Shown here in pieces: positions 29,375-38,927 of a stretch of DNA of 64,000 nt. The stretch covers positions 248,001 to 312,000 of the forward strand of contig NZ_CP060388.1 in NCBI RefSeq assembly GCF_014280435.1, given 5' to 3'. The first letter of the stretch is position 1, and each line of letters opens with the position of its first letter. The notes beneath the pieces are model-generated. The model was not told where the DNA came from. It ran no database searches and saw only the letters and a list, made by a program, of their open reading frames with translations. Position numbers and translations under genes: made by a program. Source of the DNA: Sphingobium sp. KCTC 72723 (GTDB lineage Bacteria > Pseudomonadota > Alphaproteobacteria > Sphingomonadales > Sphingomonadaceae).

Positions 29375-31552
29375 TTAGAGCGCGCTGTCCATCAGCTTGG
29401 GGAAGAAGCCTTCATGGGCGGCGCGCAGGTCGGCGAGGGGGATGCCTGCTACATCCGAACCGCCGGTCGTGCCGATGCGGACAGCGCCCGGAACATCGGC
29501 GTCATGCCGGGTGGTGACGACATAGCGGCCCTGATCTTCGCCAAAGGCAGAGGCGGTGGTCAGCGCGATGTCGAGTGTCGCGCCGATCTTTCCTGCCAGC
29601 GCCATTTCCGCAATCGTAACGATCAGGCCTCCGTCCGAAATGTCATGCACGGCATTGACGGTGCCAGCCGCGACCAGCGCACGGACCATGTCGGCGTTGG
29701 CACGTTCAGCGGTCAGATCGATCCTGGGCGCTTCGCCTGCTTCACGACCGGCGATTTCACGCAGCCAGATCGACTGGCCAAGATGGTTGCCTTCGCCGCC
29801 GATCAGCCAGATGGCGTCGCCTTCCGCCTTAAACGCGACCGTCGCCATCACATCCACGTCCGCCAGCAGGCCGATGCCGCCGATCGCGGGCGTCGGTAGG
29901 ATCGCGCTGCCGCCGCCGGTCGCCTTGCTCTCATTGTAAAGTGACACGTTCCCGCTCACGATCGGGAAGTCGAGTGCGCGGCAGGCGTCGCCCATGCCGT
30001 CGAGGCAGCCGGTCAGCTGGGCCATGATTTCGGGGCGCTGGGGGTTGGCGAAGTTGAGGCAGTTGGTCACGGCCAAGGGAGTCGCGCCGACGGCGGACAG
30101 GTTGCGGTAACATTCGGCGATCGCCTGCTTGCCGCCTTCATAGGGGTCGGCATAGCAATAGCGCGGGGTGCAATCGGTGCTGATCGCGATGCCCTTGTTC
30201 GATCCGTGGACGCGCACGACTGCCGCGTCGCCGCCGGGGCGCTGGACAGTGTCGGCACCGACCATATGGTCATATTGTTCCCAGATCCAGCGGCGGCTGG
30301 CAATGTCGGGGCTGCCCATCAGGGTGATGAGGTCCGCGCCAATGTCCGTCGATTCCGGCACGTCGCCTAGCGGCTTGACGCCCGACCATGCCTTGTAATC
30401 GGCCATCGGCATCGCCGGGCGATCATAGAGCGGCGCGTCGTCGGCCAGCGGGGCGAGCGGAATGTCGCACACGGTTTCGCCATGGTGGACGAGGACCATG
30501 CGGCCAGTGTCGGTGACTTCGCCGATGATCGCGAAATCCAGTTCCCATTTGTGGAAAATGGCTTCGGCAAAGGCTTCACGGCCCGGTTTCAACACCATCA
30601 ACATGCGCTCCTGCGATTCGGAGAGCATCATTTCATAGGCGGTCATGCCGGTTTCGCGCTGCGGCACCATGTCCATGTTGAGCAGGAGGCCAACGCCGCC
30701 CTTCGACGCCATTTCGACGCTGGAGGAAGTGAGGCCCGCTGCGCCCATATCCTGAATAGCGACGATCGCGTCGGACGCCATGAGTTCGAGGCAGGCTTCG
30801 ATCAGCAGCTTTTCGGTGAAGGGGTCGCCGACCTGCACGGTCGGGCGCTTGGCGTCGGCGTCGTCGCCGAAATCGGCGCTGGCCATGGTCGCGCCATGGA
30901 TGCCATCACGGCCCGTCTTGGACCCGACATAGACGATGGCGTTGCCGATGCCCGACGCGGCGCTGTAGAAAATCTTGTCGGTGTCGGCGATGCCCACGGT
31001 CATCGCGTTGACCAGGATATTGCCGTCATAGGCCGGGTGAAAATTCACCTCGCCGCCCACGGTGGGAACGCCGACGCAATTGCCATAGCCGCCGATGCCG
31101 CGCACTACGCCGCTGATCAGGTGGCGCATCTTGGGATGGTCGGGCCGCCCGAAACGCAGCGCGTTCATGTTGGCGATGGGGCGCGCGCCCATGGTGAACA
31201 CGTCGCGCAATATGCCGCCAACGCCCGTCGCTGCGCCCTGATAGGGTTCGATATAGCTGGGGTGGTTGTGGCTCTCCATCTTGAAGATCGCCGCCTGCCC
31301 ATCACCAATGTCGACCACGCCGGCATTTTCGCCGGGGCCGCAAATGACCTGCGGGCCAGTGGTCGGCAGTTTCATCAGATGGATCTTGGAGGATTTATAG
31401 GAGCAATGTTCCGACCACATGACCGAAAATATGCCCAGTTCGGTCAGGTTGGGTTCCCGCCCGATGGCGTTCAATACGCGGTCATATTCTTCCGGGCTGA
31501 GGCCATGTTCGGCGACGATTTCCGGGGTGATCTGGGGAGCGGTGCTGGACAT
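29375..31552 (-). CDS. purL: Phosphoribosylformylglycinamidine synthase subunit PurL
   Basis: ATG 31552 ([17 protein letters not shown]) gives 725 residues, the size of the small PurL that works with PurQ and Pur[15 protein letters not shown] is near residue 40, and the metal/ATP-binding [23 protein letters not shown] follows near residue 85. A second ATP-grasp-like half repeats the fold. It converts FGAR to FGAM in purine synthesis. An upstream in-frame extension has no support. Confidence 0.97.
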   Translation of the reverse strand: MSSTAPQITPEIVAEHGLSPEEYDRVLNAIGREPNLTELGIFSVMWSEHCSYKSSKIHLMKLPTTGPQVICGPGENAGVVDIGDGQAAIFKMESHNHPSYIEPYQGAATGVGGILRDVFTMGARPIANMNALRFGRPDHPKMRHLISGVVRGIGGYGNCVGVPTVGGEVNFHPAYDGNILVNAMTVGIADTDKIFYSAASGIGNAIVYVGSKTGRDGIHGATMASADFGDDADAKRPTVQVGDPFTEKLLIEACLELMASDAIVAIQDMGAAGLTSSSVEMASKGGVGLLLNMDMVPQRETGMTAYEMMLSESQERMLMVLKPGREAFAEAIFHKWELDFAIIGEVTDTGRMVLVHHGETVCDIPLAPLADDAPLYDRPAMPMADYKAWSGVKPLGDVPESTDIGADLITLMGSPDIASRRWIWEQYDHMVGADTVQRPGGDAAVVRVHGSNKGIAISTDCTPRYCYADPYEGGKQAIAECYRNLSAVGATPLAVTNCLNFANPQRPEIMAQLTGCLDGMGDACRALDFPIVSGNVSLYNESKATGGGSAILPTPAIGGIGLLADVDVMATVAFKAEGDAIWLIGGEGNHLGQSIWLREIAGREAGEAPRIDLTAERANADMVRALVAAGTVNAVHDISDGGLIVTIAEMALAGKIGATLDIALTTASAFGEDQGRYVVTTRHDADVPGAVRIGTTGGSDVAGIPLADLRAAHEGFFPKLMDSAL

Positions 31553-31690
31553 GTGCGCGCCTTTAGCGGGACGGGCGCGGGTGCGCAATGGTGGGCGCGC
31601 GCGCATCGGTGGTGATGCGGCGATCGGGTGGTGGACGGTCTTGATCGTTACGTCCGCGATCGAACACGCCCCCGCAGACTGACCTTCTGC

Positions 31691-31764
31691 CACTTCTCTG
31701 CGCTCTCAGCGCCTCTGCGCGATTGAATTTTTTCGCGCAGAGGCGCTGAGAGCGCAGAGAAGTG
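31691..31764. repeat. Perfect 32-base inverted repeat
   Basis: Bases 31691-31722 are exactly complementary to 31733-31764 across a 10-base loop TTGAATTTTT. The arms are built from CTCTGCG/CTCAGCG-like words (CACTTCTCTGCGCTCTCAGC at the left end). No ORF or transposase overlaps it. It could be a non-autonomous palindromic element or a very stable transcript end for something read into it. Confidence 0.85.
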
Positions 31765-31824
31765 AGAAAAGATCGGCTGTCTCTGGATGGCGAGAATGGG
31801 TGGGGAGCGGACTTTTCGAACACC

Positions 31825-31914
31825 GTCATGCTGAACTTGTTTCAGCATCCATCAAGCCTCACGAAGCCCTGCCCAATCTGGAGAAATGGACCCTGAAACA
31901 AGTTCAGGGTGACA
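31825..31914. repeat. Pair of inverted REP-like palindromes
   Basis: Unit 1 has CTGAACTTGTTTCAG at 31831-31845, and unit 2 has its exact complement CTGAAACAAGTTCAG at 31893-31907, so the two units face each other. Each unit is itself a hairpin: TG..CA flanks unit 1 and CC..GG flanks unit 2, so the stem is kept by paired changes. That layout is typical of REP doublets. Confidence 0.75.
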
Positions 31915-32230
31915 GAGAAGATTAGGTCCGACTTTGTGAAGGGTTTCGGGCGCTTGCGTACGAAAGCCTCCAGTGCAGGAACCCGCGGGCCCCATGTGCT
32001 GGTCTATGGGTAAAAAGGCTTTGGGATGGTGCTGGCGGGTAAGCGCTGCCGATCCAGAAGTGCCGCTGCTGGTCCGATCAACGTGATTTCGTGCGGCGTC
32101 AGATTGCTAGGTGCGTTTGTTTTGCTGGCCGGTGTGCCCTGGGCCCGGCGTAATTCTATGATGGGCATGCACTGGGTCATCGGCCAGGACACCATGGGCG
32201 TGACCGTCATGCAAGGCGAGCCATGCCGGA

Positions 32231-33424
32231 TCATGGCGCATGTCTCCGGGCGGGCGGCGCTGGCTGCGGCGGAGCGCGCGGTTGGTACCAGCGGACGAGG
32301 GTTTCGACGATAGTCATATGCCCGCCGCAACATGGGCATGGCGGTCGATGATCGGGCAGCTTGTCGGGCTCGGGTTCCTCGATCGGCGCAGCAACGCCCA
32401 GCAGCCTGCGGGCGAGCGCCATGGCCTCCTTGTGCGTCGAACTGGCGAGCAGACCGTAATGCCGGATACGGTGGAAGCCACGCGGCAGGACATGGATCAG
32501 GAAGCGGCGGATGAACTCGTCGGTCGCCAGCGTCATGACCTGCTGGCGTTCGGCCCCGTCGCGGCGATAGTCCTTATAGCGGAAGGTCACGCCGGTCTCG
32601 TCGAAGCCGATGAGGCGCCGGTTCGAGATGGCGACACGGTGGGTATAGCGCGAGAGATAGGCCAGCACCGCCTGCGGCCCTGCAAATGGCGGTTTGGCAT
32701 AGACCACCCAGCGCTTCTTACGGATGGGCGACAGATATCGCAGTAAGGCCTTACGCGAGGCCAGGCCCGCCAAGGCGTTGAAGAAGGCCAGCTTCCCAGC
32801 GTCGAACAACGCCAGCAGGCGTGTGAGGAACAGTCGGCGGAACAACGCGCCCAGCACGCGCACCGGCAGTAGGAAGGCTGGACGTGACGAGATCCAACGC
32901 TTGCCGTCCAGCGTGATACCGCCGCCGGGTACGATCATGTGCACATGCGGGTGGTGAGTCAGTGCCGATCCCCAGGTGTGCAGGACGGCGGTGATGCCGA
33001 CCCGCGCGCCGAGGTGTTTGGGATCGGCGCCGATGGTCAGCATCGTGTCCGCAGCTGCGCGGAACAGCAGGTCATAGACCACCGCCTTGTTCTGCCAGGC
33101 GATGTCAGCGATCTCGGCGGGCACGGTGAACACGACGTGGAAGTAGCCGACCGGCAACAGATCAGCCTCGCGCGCGGCCAGCCAGGTGCGCGCTGCGGCG
33201 CCCTGACATTTGGGGCAATGCCGGTTGCGGCAGGAGTTATAGGCGATCCGCCAATGCCCGCAGTCGTCGCAGGCCTCGACGTGGCCGCCCAGCGCGGCGG
33301 TGCGGCAGTTCTCGATCGCCGTCATGACCTTGAGCTGGCCGAGACTGAGATGCCCGGCATGGGCTGCGCGATACGCTGGCCCGGCGCTACGGAAGATGTC
33401 GGCGACCTCGAGTGAGGTGCGCAC
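32231..33424 (-). CDS. IS91 family HUH transposase
   Basis: The 397-residue protein has an N-terminal Cys-rich zinc finger (CDDCGHWRIAYNSCRNRHC, then CPKC). The HUH metal motif is in HHPHVHMIVPGGG near residue 160, and the tyrosine region AYLSRYTHRVAISN near residue 245. A second Cys pair is at the C-terminus (CPCCGGHM). It would nick and rejoin single strands at the ori end of the element. The reading frame looks intact. Confidence 0.93.
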   Translation of the reverse strand: MRTSLEVADIFRSAGPAYRAAHAGHLSLGQLKVMTAIENCRTAALGGHVEACDDCGHWRIAYNSCRNRHCPKCQGAAARTWLAAREADLLPVGYFHVVFTVPAEIADIAWQNKAVVYDLLFRAAADTMLTIGADPKHLGARVGITAVLHTWGSALTHHPHVHMIVPGGGITLDGKRWISSRPAFLLPVRVLGALFRRLFLTRLLALFDAGKLAFFNALAGLASRKALLRYLSPIRKKRWVVYAKPPFAGPQAVLAYLSRYTHRVAISNRRLIGFDETGVTFRYKDYRRDGAERQQVMTLATDEFIRRFLIHVLPRGFHRIRHYGLLASSTHKEAMALARRLLGVAAPIEEPEPDKLPDHRPPCPCCGGHMTIVETLVRWYQPRAPPQPAPPARRHAP

Positions 33425-33428
33425 CGGT

Positions 33429-34334
33429 TCAACCGGGAGGACCCCTGCCTTCCATCACGGCAACGATCTGGTCGAGCGGACTGGCCACCGCCCGCATGGT
33501 CTTGCTCGAAACCTGAGTATAGATGCCGGTGGTGTTGATGTTCACGTGTCCCAGCAGGACCTGGATGACGCGGATATCGACACCCTGCTCGAGCAGGTGA
33601 GTGGCGAACGAATGCCGCAATGTGTGCGGGCTTACCCGCTTGTAGATCTCGGCGCGCTCAGCTGCTTCCTGCACGACGCGATGCAACTGGCGCGCTGAGA
33701 CCGGATCCGTGCCGTTGCGGCCAGGGAACAGCCAGCCATGCGGCAACATCACTCCGCGCCGCTTGCCTTCGCGCCACCATTGGCGAAGCAAATCGAGCAG
33801 GTGCGGTGAGAGCATGGCGTTGCGATCCTTGCGTCCTTTGCCCTGCTCGACACGGATGATCATGCGCTCGCTGTCGATGTCATCGACCTTGAGGTGGGCA
33901 ACCTCCGAGACGCGCAGGCCCGCGCCATAGGCAACGCTGAGGGCTGCTTTGTATTTGATGCCTGGCGCAGCCTCGAGCAGCCGCGCTGTCTCCTCAACGC
34001 TCAAAACCACCCGCAATTTGGGTGTGAAGCGAACGACGACAAGCCCCAGCGCCATCTCCGGTCGCTTGAGAGTTATACTGAACAGGAAGCGCAGTGCCGA
34101 TACGGCTCCATTGATTGTTGCCGGACCAACGGCGCGTTCATGCTGATCAATCTGAAAGCGCCGGAGGTCTTCGATCGTGGCCGTATCGGGAGGGCGACCG
34201 AGAAACGCGGCAAATGATCGGACGTGCCGGATATAGTCCTTCTGCGTGTGCTCCCCAAATCCACGCATCGTCATGTCCTGCAACATACGCTCGCGCAGTG
34301 AATTGTTCGGGGTCGGGGAAGTGATGGCATCCAT
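33429..34334 (-). CDS. Tyrosine recombinase paired with the IS91 transposase
   Basis: The 301-residue protein has an N-terminal core-binding domain (about residues 12-95) and the catalytic motifs GAGLRVSEVAHL, HTLRHSFATHLL and LGHVNINTTGIYT with the Tyr. The gene ends 4 bases before the transposase start. Xer-like recombinases placed directly before IS91 transposases are a known combination in some elements; their job in transposition is not clear. It is more like mobile-element integrases than the xerD at 21790. Confidence 0.9.
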   Translation of the reverse strand: MDAITSPTPNNSLRERMLQDMTMRGFGEHTQKDYIRHVRSFAAFLGRPPDTATIEDLRRFQIDQHERAVGPATINGAVSALRFLFSITLKRPEMALGLVVVRFTPKLRVVLSVEETARLLEAAPGIKYKAALSVAYGAGLRVSEVAHLKVDDIDSERMIIRVEQGKGRKDRNAMLSPHLLDLLRQWWREGKRRGVMLPHGWLFPGRNGTDPVSARQLHRVVQEAAERAEIYKRVSPHTLRHSFATHLLEQGVDIRVIQVLLGHVNINTTGIYTQVSSKTMRAVASPLDQIVAVMEGRGPPG

Positions 34335-34479
34335 GGTGAGTTCCTTTCCGTTGAAGGAACTCCACGGTCGCGAGGCGACATCGCCGCTCGCAAAGCCTGA
34401 ACAATACTACGCTACGTCACCCCAAGCGACCCTCCCGCGGAGCGGGTTCGTGCAATGTTCGAAACCCGTCACTGCCTTA

Positions 34480-34516
34480 AAAGAAAAAGGCCGGACCGTT
34501 AGGGGCGGTCCGGCCT
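34480..34516 (-). terminator. Rho-independent terminator of the lipoprotein gene
   Basis: AGGCCGGACCG (34488-34498 on the plus strand) pairs perfectly with CGGTCCGGCCT (34506-34516) around a 7-base loop. On the minus strand it is followed by TTTTTCTTTT, just past the lipoprotein stop. Confidence 0.9.
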
Positions 34517-34542
34517 GGAAATGAAAGGAAAAGGTCGGCGGT

Positions 34543-34926
34543 TCAGCCGTGGCAGGACTGGCCGCTCTTGCCCGGAACGGTGATCGTCACCGTGTCGCCC
34601 GCGCCAGACACTTCGTAGCCGCCTTCGGCGGTGAAGGGCTTGCCCGCTTCGGCAGCCTTCAGCGCGGTGGGGGTGCCGGTCTTTTCGGTGCGCAGCAGGG
34701 CGGTCTTGTCGTCGCTCATGAAGTCGACGAAGAACAGGCTGTTGTCCTTGCAGCGATACTGCTTGTTCGCCTTGAGCGAGGGCGGCAGTTCGACCGGCGC
34801 GGCATTGGCGAGTTCGGACGCCATCGGGTCGGCAGGGCCGCCCACGACTTCGGGTTCGTCACTCTTGTTACAGGCCGACAGAAAAGCGAGGCTCGCAACG
34901 GCGATAAGGGGGAGGGTATGTTTCAT
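34543..34926 (-). CDS. Small lipoprotein, possibly MliC-like
   Basis: ATG 34926 gives 127 residues; the upstream extension is unsupported. A lipoprotein signal ends in LSAC, with Cys19 as the lipid site. The mature part has YRCKDNSLFFVDFMSDDKTA and GGYEVSGAGDTVTI, a layout like the beta-barrel domain of membrane-bound C-type lysozyme inhibitors (MliC), though the match is loose. If correct it protects peptidoglycan at the outer membrane. A paired Cys near the C-terminus (QSCHG) could form a disulfide with YRC. Confidence 0.7.
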   Translation of the reverse strand: MKHTLPLIAVASLAFLSACNKSDEPEVVGGPADPMASELANAAPVELPPSLKANKQYRCKDNSLFFVDFMSDDKTALLRTEKTGTPTALKAAEAGKPFTAEGGYEVSGAGDTVTITVPGKSGQSCHG

Positions 34927-35095
34927 AGCGATCCTTTTATGTGCGTGTGCAGCATGATGCGTCAACGCAAAACTGCCCCTTTCCCGCCATCGAATGCGGC
35001 AAAGCGGTGTAGGAAACGGCATAAATGACGGTTGGCGCGCGCCCGCGCGTTCAGGCGGGCTTGACCGGGCGGGCGGGCGCGGTCAATGCAGGGAC

Positions 35096-35356
35096 ATGGC
35101 CACCGACCCCAGCACGCAAGCTCCCGATCCCGCGACACTTTCTTTCGAGGATGCGCTGCGCGCGCTCGAAACGATCGTGCGCCGCCTGGAAACCGGGGAT
35201 GTGCCGCTCGACGAATCCATCGCGCTCTATGCCAAGGGTGAGGAATTGCGCAAACGCTGTGCCGAGCGGCTGGCCGCCGCCGAAGCGCGGATCGCCAAGC
35301 TGACGGTCGACGCCGGTGGCGCTGTGACCGGGGCGCAGCCCTTCGGCGCGGACTGA
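35096..35356 (+). CDS. xseB: Exodeoxyribonuclease VII small subunit
   Basis: ATG 35096 gives 86 residues with the family core LSFEDALRALETIVRRLETG and LDESIALYAKGEELRKRC. It forms the helical stalk around XseA for single-strand DNA degradation. ispA follows 5 bases later, the standard order. Confidence 0.94.
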   Translation: MATDPSTQAPDPATLSFEDALRALETIVRRLETGDVPLDESIALYAKGEELRKRCAERLAAAEARIAKLTVDAGGAVTGAQPFGAD

Positions 35357-35361
35357 TCGTC

Positions 35362-36264
35362 ATGGCGGGGGAAAGCAGTGGCTTGCTGGCCGACCGGGGG
35401 GCAGATGTTGCAGCGGGTATAGACGCCGCGTTCGACCGGCTGCTGGCCGTGCCGGACGATGCGCGCGCGCGCCTGTATGAAGCGATGCGCCACGCCGCGA
35501 TCGGCGGGGGCAAAAGGCTGCGGCCGTTGCTGGTGCAGGCGACATGCGACCTGTTCAACATATCGCGCGAATCGGCGCTGCGCGTGGGTTTGGCGGTCGA
35601 GTGCATCCATGTCTATTCGCTGGTGCATGATGATTTGCCCGCGATGGACGATGACGACCTGCGCCGGGGCAAGGCGACCGTGCATATCGCCTTTGACGAA
35701 GCGACGGCGATATTGGCGGGCGATTGCCTGCACGACCTGGCGTTCGAGATATTGAGCGACGAGACGGCGCATCCCGACCCGTTCGTGCGGATCGAACTGG
35801 TCCGCGCCCTGGCGTTGTCGAGCGGTCCGGCAGGCATGGCGGGCGGCCAGATGATGGACCTGGAAGCGGAAAATGCGCGGTTCGACCTGGCCACTGTCAC
35901 GCGGCTGCAAAACCTCAAGACCGGGGCGCTGATCGCCTTTTGCGTGGAAGCCGCCGCGATCATGGCGCGCTTGCCGCATGAAGCGCGCACCGGGCTGCAT
36001 GGCTATGCCCGCGACATCGGCCTGGCGTTCCAGATTGCCGACGATCTGCTGGACGTAGAGGGCGACGCGGCACTGGCGGGCAAGGCGCTGGGCAAGGATG
36101 CGGCGGCGGGCAAGGAAACCTTCGTATCGTTGCTGGGCGTCGATCGCGCGCGCGAACAGGCGCATATGCTGGTGGATCAGGCCAAGGCGCATCTGCACGG
36201 CTATGGCGCGGAAGCCGATCTGCTGCGCGCCATTGCCGACTATATCGTGGAGAGGGATCGCTAA
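35362..36264 (+). CDS. ispA: Polyprenyl (farnesyl) diphosphate synthase
   Basis: The 300-residue protein has GGKRLRPLLV near residue 50, the first Asp-rich motif LVHDDLPAMDDDDLRRG near residue 85, and the second, FQIADDLLDVEGD, near residue 220. It joins isopentenyl and dimethylallyl/geranyl diphosphate to farnesyl diphosphate. It feeds UppS and other isoprenoids. coaD follows after 5 bases. Confidence 0.93.
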   Translation: MAGESSGLLADRGADVAAGIDAAFDRLLAVPDDARARLYEAMRHAAIGGGKRLRPLLVQATCDLFNISRESALRVGLAVECIHVYSLVHDDLPAMDDDDLRRGKATVHIAFDEATAILAGDCLHDLAFEILSDETAHPDPFVRIELVRALALSSGPAGMAGGQMMDLEAENARFDLATVTRLQNLKTGALIAFCVEAAAIMARLPHEARTGLHGYARDIGLAFQIADDLLDVEGDAALAGKALGKDAAAGKETFVSLLGVDRAREQAHMLVDQAKAHLHGYGAEADLLRAIADYIVERDR

Positions 36265-36269
36265 AGGTC

Positions 36270-36782
36270 ATGAGCAAGCAGCGGATCGGCGTTTATCCCG
36301 GCACTTTCGACCCCATCACGCTGGGGCATATGGACATCATCCGGCGCGGCGCGAAGCTGGTCGACCGGCTGGTGATCGGGGTCACGACCAATATCAGCAA
36401 ATCGCCGATGTTCTCCGACGAGGAGCGGTTGGAGATGGTGCGGCGCGAATGTGCGGGGATCGACGCGGACATCGTGGTGGTCGGCTTCAATTCGCTGCTA
36501 ATGGACTTTGCCGAATCGCAGGGGGCCAGTGTCATCATCCGGGGACTGCGCGCGGTGGCGGACTTCGAATATGAATATCAGATGGCGGGCATGAACCAGC
36601 AGATCAATGCGCGGGTCGAAACGGTTTTCCTGATGGCCGACGTATGCCTGCAACCCATTGCGTCGCGGCTGGTCAAGGAAATCGCGCTCTATGGCGGGCC
36701 GATCCACAAGTTCGTCGGCGCGACCGTGCGCGACGAAGTGGTGGCGCGGGTGGAAAAGATCGGACGTAAAGGCAGCGTGTGA
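36270..36782 (+). CDS. coaD: Phosphopantetheine adenylyltransferase
   Basis: The 170-residue protein begins MSKQRIGVYPGTFDPITLGH, with the T/HxGH nucleotidyltransferase motif, and has the RGLRAVADFEYEYQMAGMN block near residue 90. It makes dephospho-CoA in CoA synthesis. Tight spacing with ispA suggests one transcript. Confidence 0.96.
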   Translation: MSKQRIGVYPGTFDPITLGHMDIIRRGAKLVDRLVIGVTTNISKSPMFSDEERLEMVRRECAGIDADIVVVGFNSLLMDFAESQGASVIIRGLRAVADFEYEYQMAGMNQQINARVETVFLMADVCLQPIASRLVKEIALYGGPIHKFVGATVRDEVVARVEKIGRKGSV

Positions 36783-36877
36783 AGCTCGCTCAGCCTGCGT
36801 TCAGTTGCCAATCGCGATCAGCGCGCTATCAGGGCCGCCTGGCCCTTTGCCCAAGAGATCAAGGAAAGTTTGACCCC

Positions 36878-37660
36878 ATGCGTTTCACTTGCGCGCTCAA
36901 GACCGTGGCGATCGGCTTCGCCCTTACCGCGTCCGGCCTGGCCATGGCGCAGGGTGGCGGTGGCGGTGGCGGTGGCGGCGGCCAGGATCTGAAGAAGGCG
37001 GAAACTGCAGCGAAGGCGGAGCAGAACGCCAAATTGCTGGGGACCGACCTGACGCCCAAGCTGCCGCCAGCGGTGGTGCCGGCCGATCCGCAGAATATCT
37101 GGGATCTGGACCTGTCGAGCGGCGGCCGGGTGCGCATCCAGTTGCGCCCGGACATCGCGCCTGCCCATGTCGAGCGGATCAAGGAACTGACGCGGCAGGG
37201 CTTTTACAATGGCCTGAAATTTCATCGCGTCATCCCCGGCTTCATGGCGCAGGGCGGCGACCCGAAGGGCGACGGCACCGGCGGTTCGACTCAGCCGGAC
37301 CTGAAAGCCGAATTCAACCCGATGCCGCATCTGCGCGGCACCGTGTCGATGGCGCGGGCGCAGGGGGAAGATAGTGCGAACAGCCAGTTCTTCATCGTGC
37401 TGTTGCCCCGGATGCAGCTGGACAAGAAATATACCGTGTTCGGCCGCGTGATAGACGGCATTCAATATGTCGACGCGATCGCGCAGGGCGAGCCGCCCGC
37501 CAACCCGACCGTGATCCTGCAAGCGTCGATCGAAAGCGATGACAAGCCGCCCGTGGTCGCCCCGCCGCAGGCCGCCGCGCCGGTGGCGTCGATCATCGAC
37601 GCGCCCAAGCCCAAGCCAGCCGCGAAGAAAGCTGCGCCCAAGAAGAAGCCGGTCGGCTGA
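36878..37660 (+). CDS. Exported cyclophilin-type peptidyl-prolyl isomerase
   Basis: ATG 36878 gives 260 residues with a signal peptide ending in LAMAQG, then a run of about ten Gly. The cyclophilin domain spans about residues 70-215, with GFYNGLKFHRVIPGFMAQGG and MARAQGEDSANSQFFIVL. The C-terminus is Pro/Ala/Lys-rich (KPKPAAKKAAPKKKPVG). It would speed prolyl folding in the periplasm. The glycine run may be a flexible linker after signal cleavage. Confidence 0.9.
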   Translation: MRFTCALKTVAIGFALTASGLAMAQGGGGGGGGGGQDLKKAETAAKAEQNAKLLGTDLTPKLPPAVVPADPQNIWDLDLSSGGRVRIQLRPDIAPAHVERIKELTRQGFYNGLKFHRVIPGFMAQGGDPKGDGTGGSTQPDLKAEFNPMPHLRGTVSMARAQGEDSANSQFFIVLLPRMQLDKKYTVFGRVIDGIQYVDAIAQGEPPANPTVILQASIESDDKPPVVAPPQAAAPVASIIDAPKPKPAAKKAAPKKKPVG

Positions 37661-37675
37661 TCTGGCTTTCCAGCC

Positions 37676-38704
37676 ATGCGCGTAGACCTGTTCGATTTCG
37701 ACCTGCCGCCGGAGAATATCGCGCTGCGCCCTGCGTCGCCGCGTAATTCGGCGCGGCTGCTGCATGTGCCGCGTGACGGCGTGCTGACCGATCGGATCGT
37801 CCATGACCTGCCGTCCTTGTTGCGGGCGGGCGACGTGCTGGTGTTCAACGACACGCGCGTCATTCCCGCCCAGTTGGAAGGGATGCGCGGTGAGGCGCGG
37901 ATCGGCGCGACGCTGCATAAAAGGTTGAGCCTGCGCGAATGGCAGGCGTTTTTGCGCAATGCCAAGCGGGTGCGCGATGGCGATCGGATCGATTTTGGCG
38001 CGGGGGTCACGGCGATTGCCGGGCCGCGCGACGATGATGGCGGCGTGACGTTGCGGTTCGAGGGCGACGAGCCGGTAGAAGTGCTGCTGGAAAGGGCGGG
38101 GCGGATGCCCTTGCCGCCCTATATCGCCAGCAAGCGGCCAACCGATGCGCAGGACCGCAGCGATTATCAGACGATGTTCGCGCGGGAAGACGGCGCGGTT
38201 GCCGCCCCCACCGCAGCGCTGCATTTCACGCCGGACCTGATGGCCGCCATCGCGCAGGCGGGGATTGCGACAGAAACGCTGACGCTGCATGTCGGGGCGG
38301 GGACGTTCCTGCCGGTCAAGGCGGACGATACCGACGACCACAGGATGCACGCCGAATGGGGGCGGATAGAGGCCGACACGGCTGACCGGCTGAACGCCGC
38401 GCGGGCCGCAGGCGGTCGCCTGATCGCGGTTGGCACGACATCGCTGCGCCTGCTGGAAAGCGCGACGGGGCAGGATGGCATCATCCGCCCCTTCGCCGAC
38501 GAAACCCGCATCTTCATCACGCCGGGCTACACATTCCGCGCGGTCGACGGGCTGATGACCAACTTTCATCTGCCAAAATCGACGCTCTTCATGCTGGTCA
38601 GCGCACTGATGGGGACCGAGCGGATGCAGGCGGTTTATGCCCACGCGATTGCAGAGGGGTATCGTTTTTATTCTTATGGGGATAGCTCGCTGCTGCTGCC
38701 TTGA
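37676..38704 (+). CDS. queA: S-adenosylmethionine:tRNA ribosyltransferase-isomerase
   Basis: The 342-residue protein begins [19 protein letters not shown], followed by [26 protein letters not shown] and [16 protein letters not shown], all standard QueA motifs. It makes epoxyqueuosine on tRNA. tgt, the usual neighbour, does not follow here; the next gene is an AT-richer orphan. Confidence 0.96.
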   Translation: MRVDLFDFDLPPENIALRPASPRNSARLLHVPRDGVLTDRIVHDLPSLLRAGDVLVFNDTRVIPAQLEGMRGEARIGATLHKRLSLREWQAFLRNAKRVRDGDRIDFGAGVTAIAGPRDDDGGVTLRFEGDEPVEVLLERAGRMPLPPYIASKRPTDAQDRSDYQTMFAREDGAVAAPTAALHFTPDLMAAIAQAGIATETLTLHVGAGTFLPVKADDTDDHRMHAEWGRIEADTADRLNAARAAGGRLIAVGTTSLRLLESATGQDGIIRPFADETRIFITPGYTFRAVDGLMTNFHLPKSTLFMLVSALMGTERMQAVYAHAIAEGYRFYSYGDSSLLLP

Positions 38705-38927
38705 CTGTTGCATCTCAGGTCATGGGCAGGGCGTGATGGAGAAGATGTAGCCTTCAGAAAGCGCCAGAGTTGTCCGCCGGTAAGATTTAAGATTAATGTG
38801 CGCTTCATCAATGAATTTTGCTGCGTGCCTTATTCACTCCTATAGGCAATGATGGCATCAACAAATTTTGTTTTCAGCTTTTTACCTTTTCCTCATCGGA
38901 ATTGCGTTTGATTGAAGGCGGAAATGC

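Larger units (their letters stand above)
31553..31978. other. Non-coding repeat-rich stretch upstream of purL
   Basis: No gene is supported here. The stretch holds the purL promoter region, a perfect long palindrome (31691-31764) and a pair of inverted REP-like units (31825-31914), before the left end of the IS91-type element. Confidence 0.7.
31979..34449 (-). mobile_element. IS91-type element with accessory tyrosine recombinase
   Basis: The unit consists of a tyrosine recombinase and, 4 bases later, a HUH transposase on the minus strand. IS91 elements move by rolling-circle transposition, make no target duplication and insert beside GAAC/GTTC-like tetramers. GAAC followed by CCGC occurs at 31979-31986, and its complement GCGGGTTC at 34442-34449, next to small GC-rich palindromes. 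I take these as the likely ends, but they are inferred, not proven. It sits between genes and breaks none. Confidence 0.6.

Noticed and set aside
29054..29899. Plus-strand frame running from the methyltransferase into purL
   Set aside because: It is out of frame with the methyltransferase and antisense to purL; a chance GC-rich frame.
32004..32339. Frames on both strands downstream of the IS91 transposase
   Set aside because: They overlap each other and the transposase end, lack ribosome binding sites and look like non-coding end sequence of the element.
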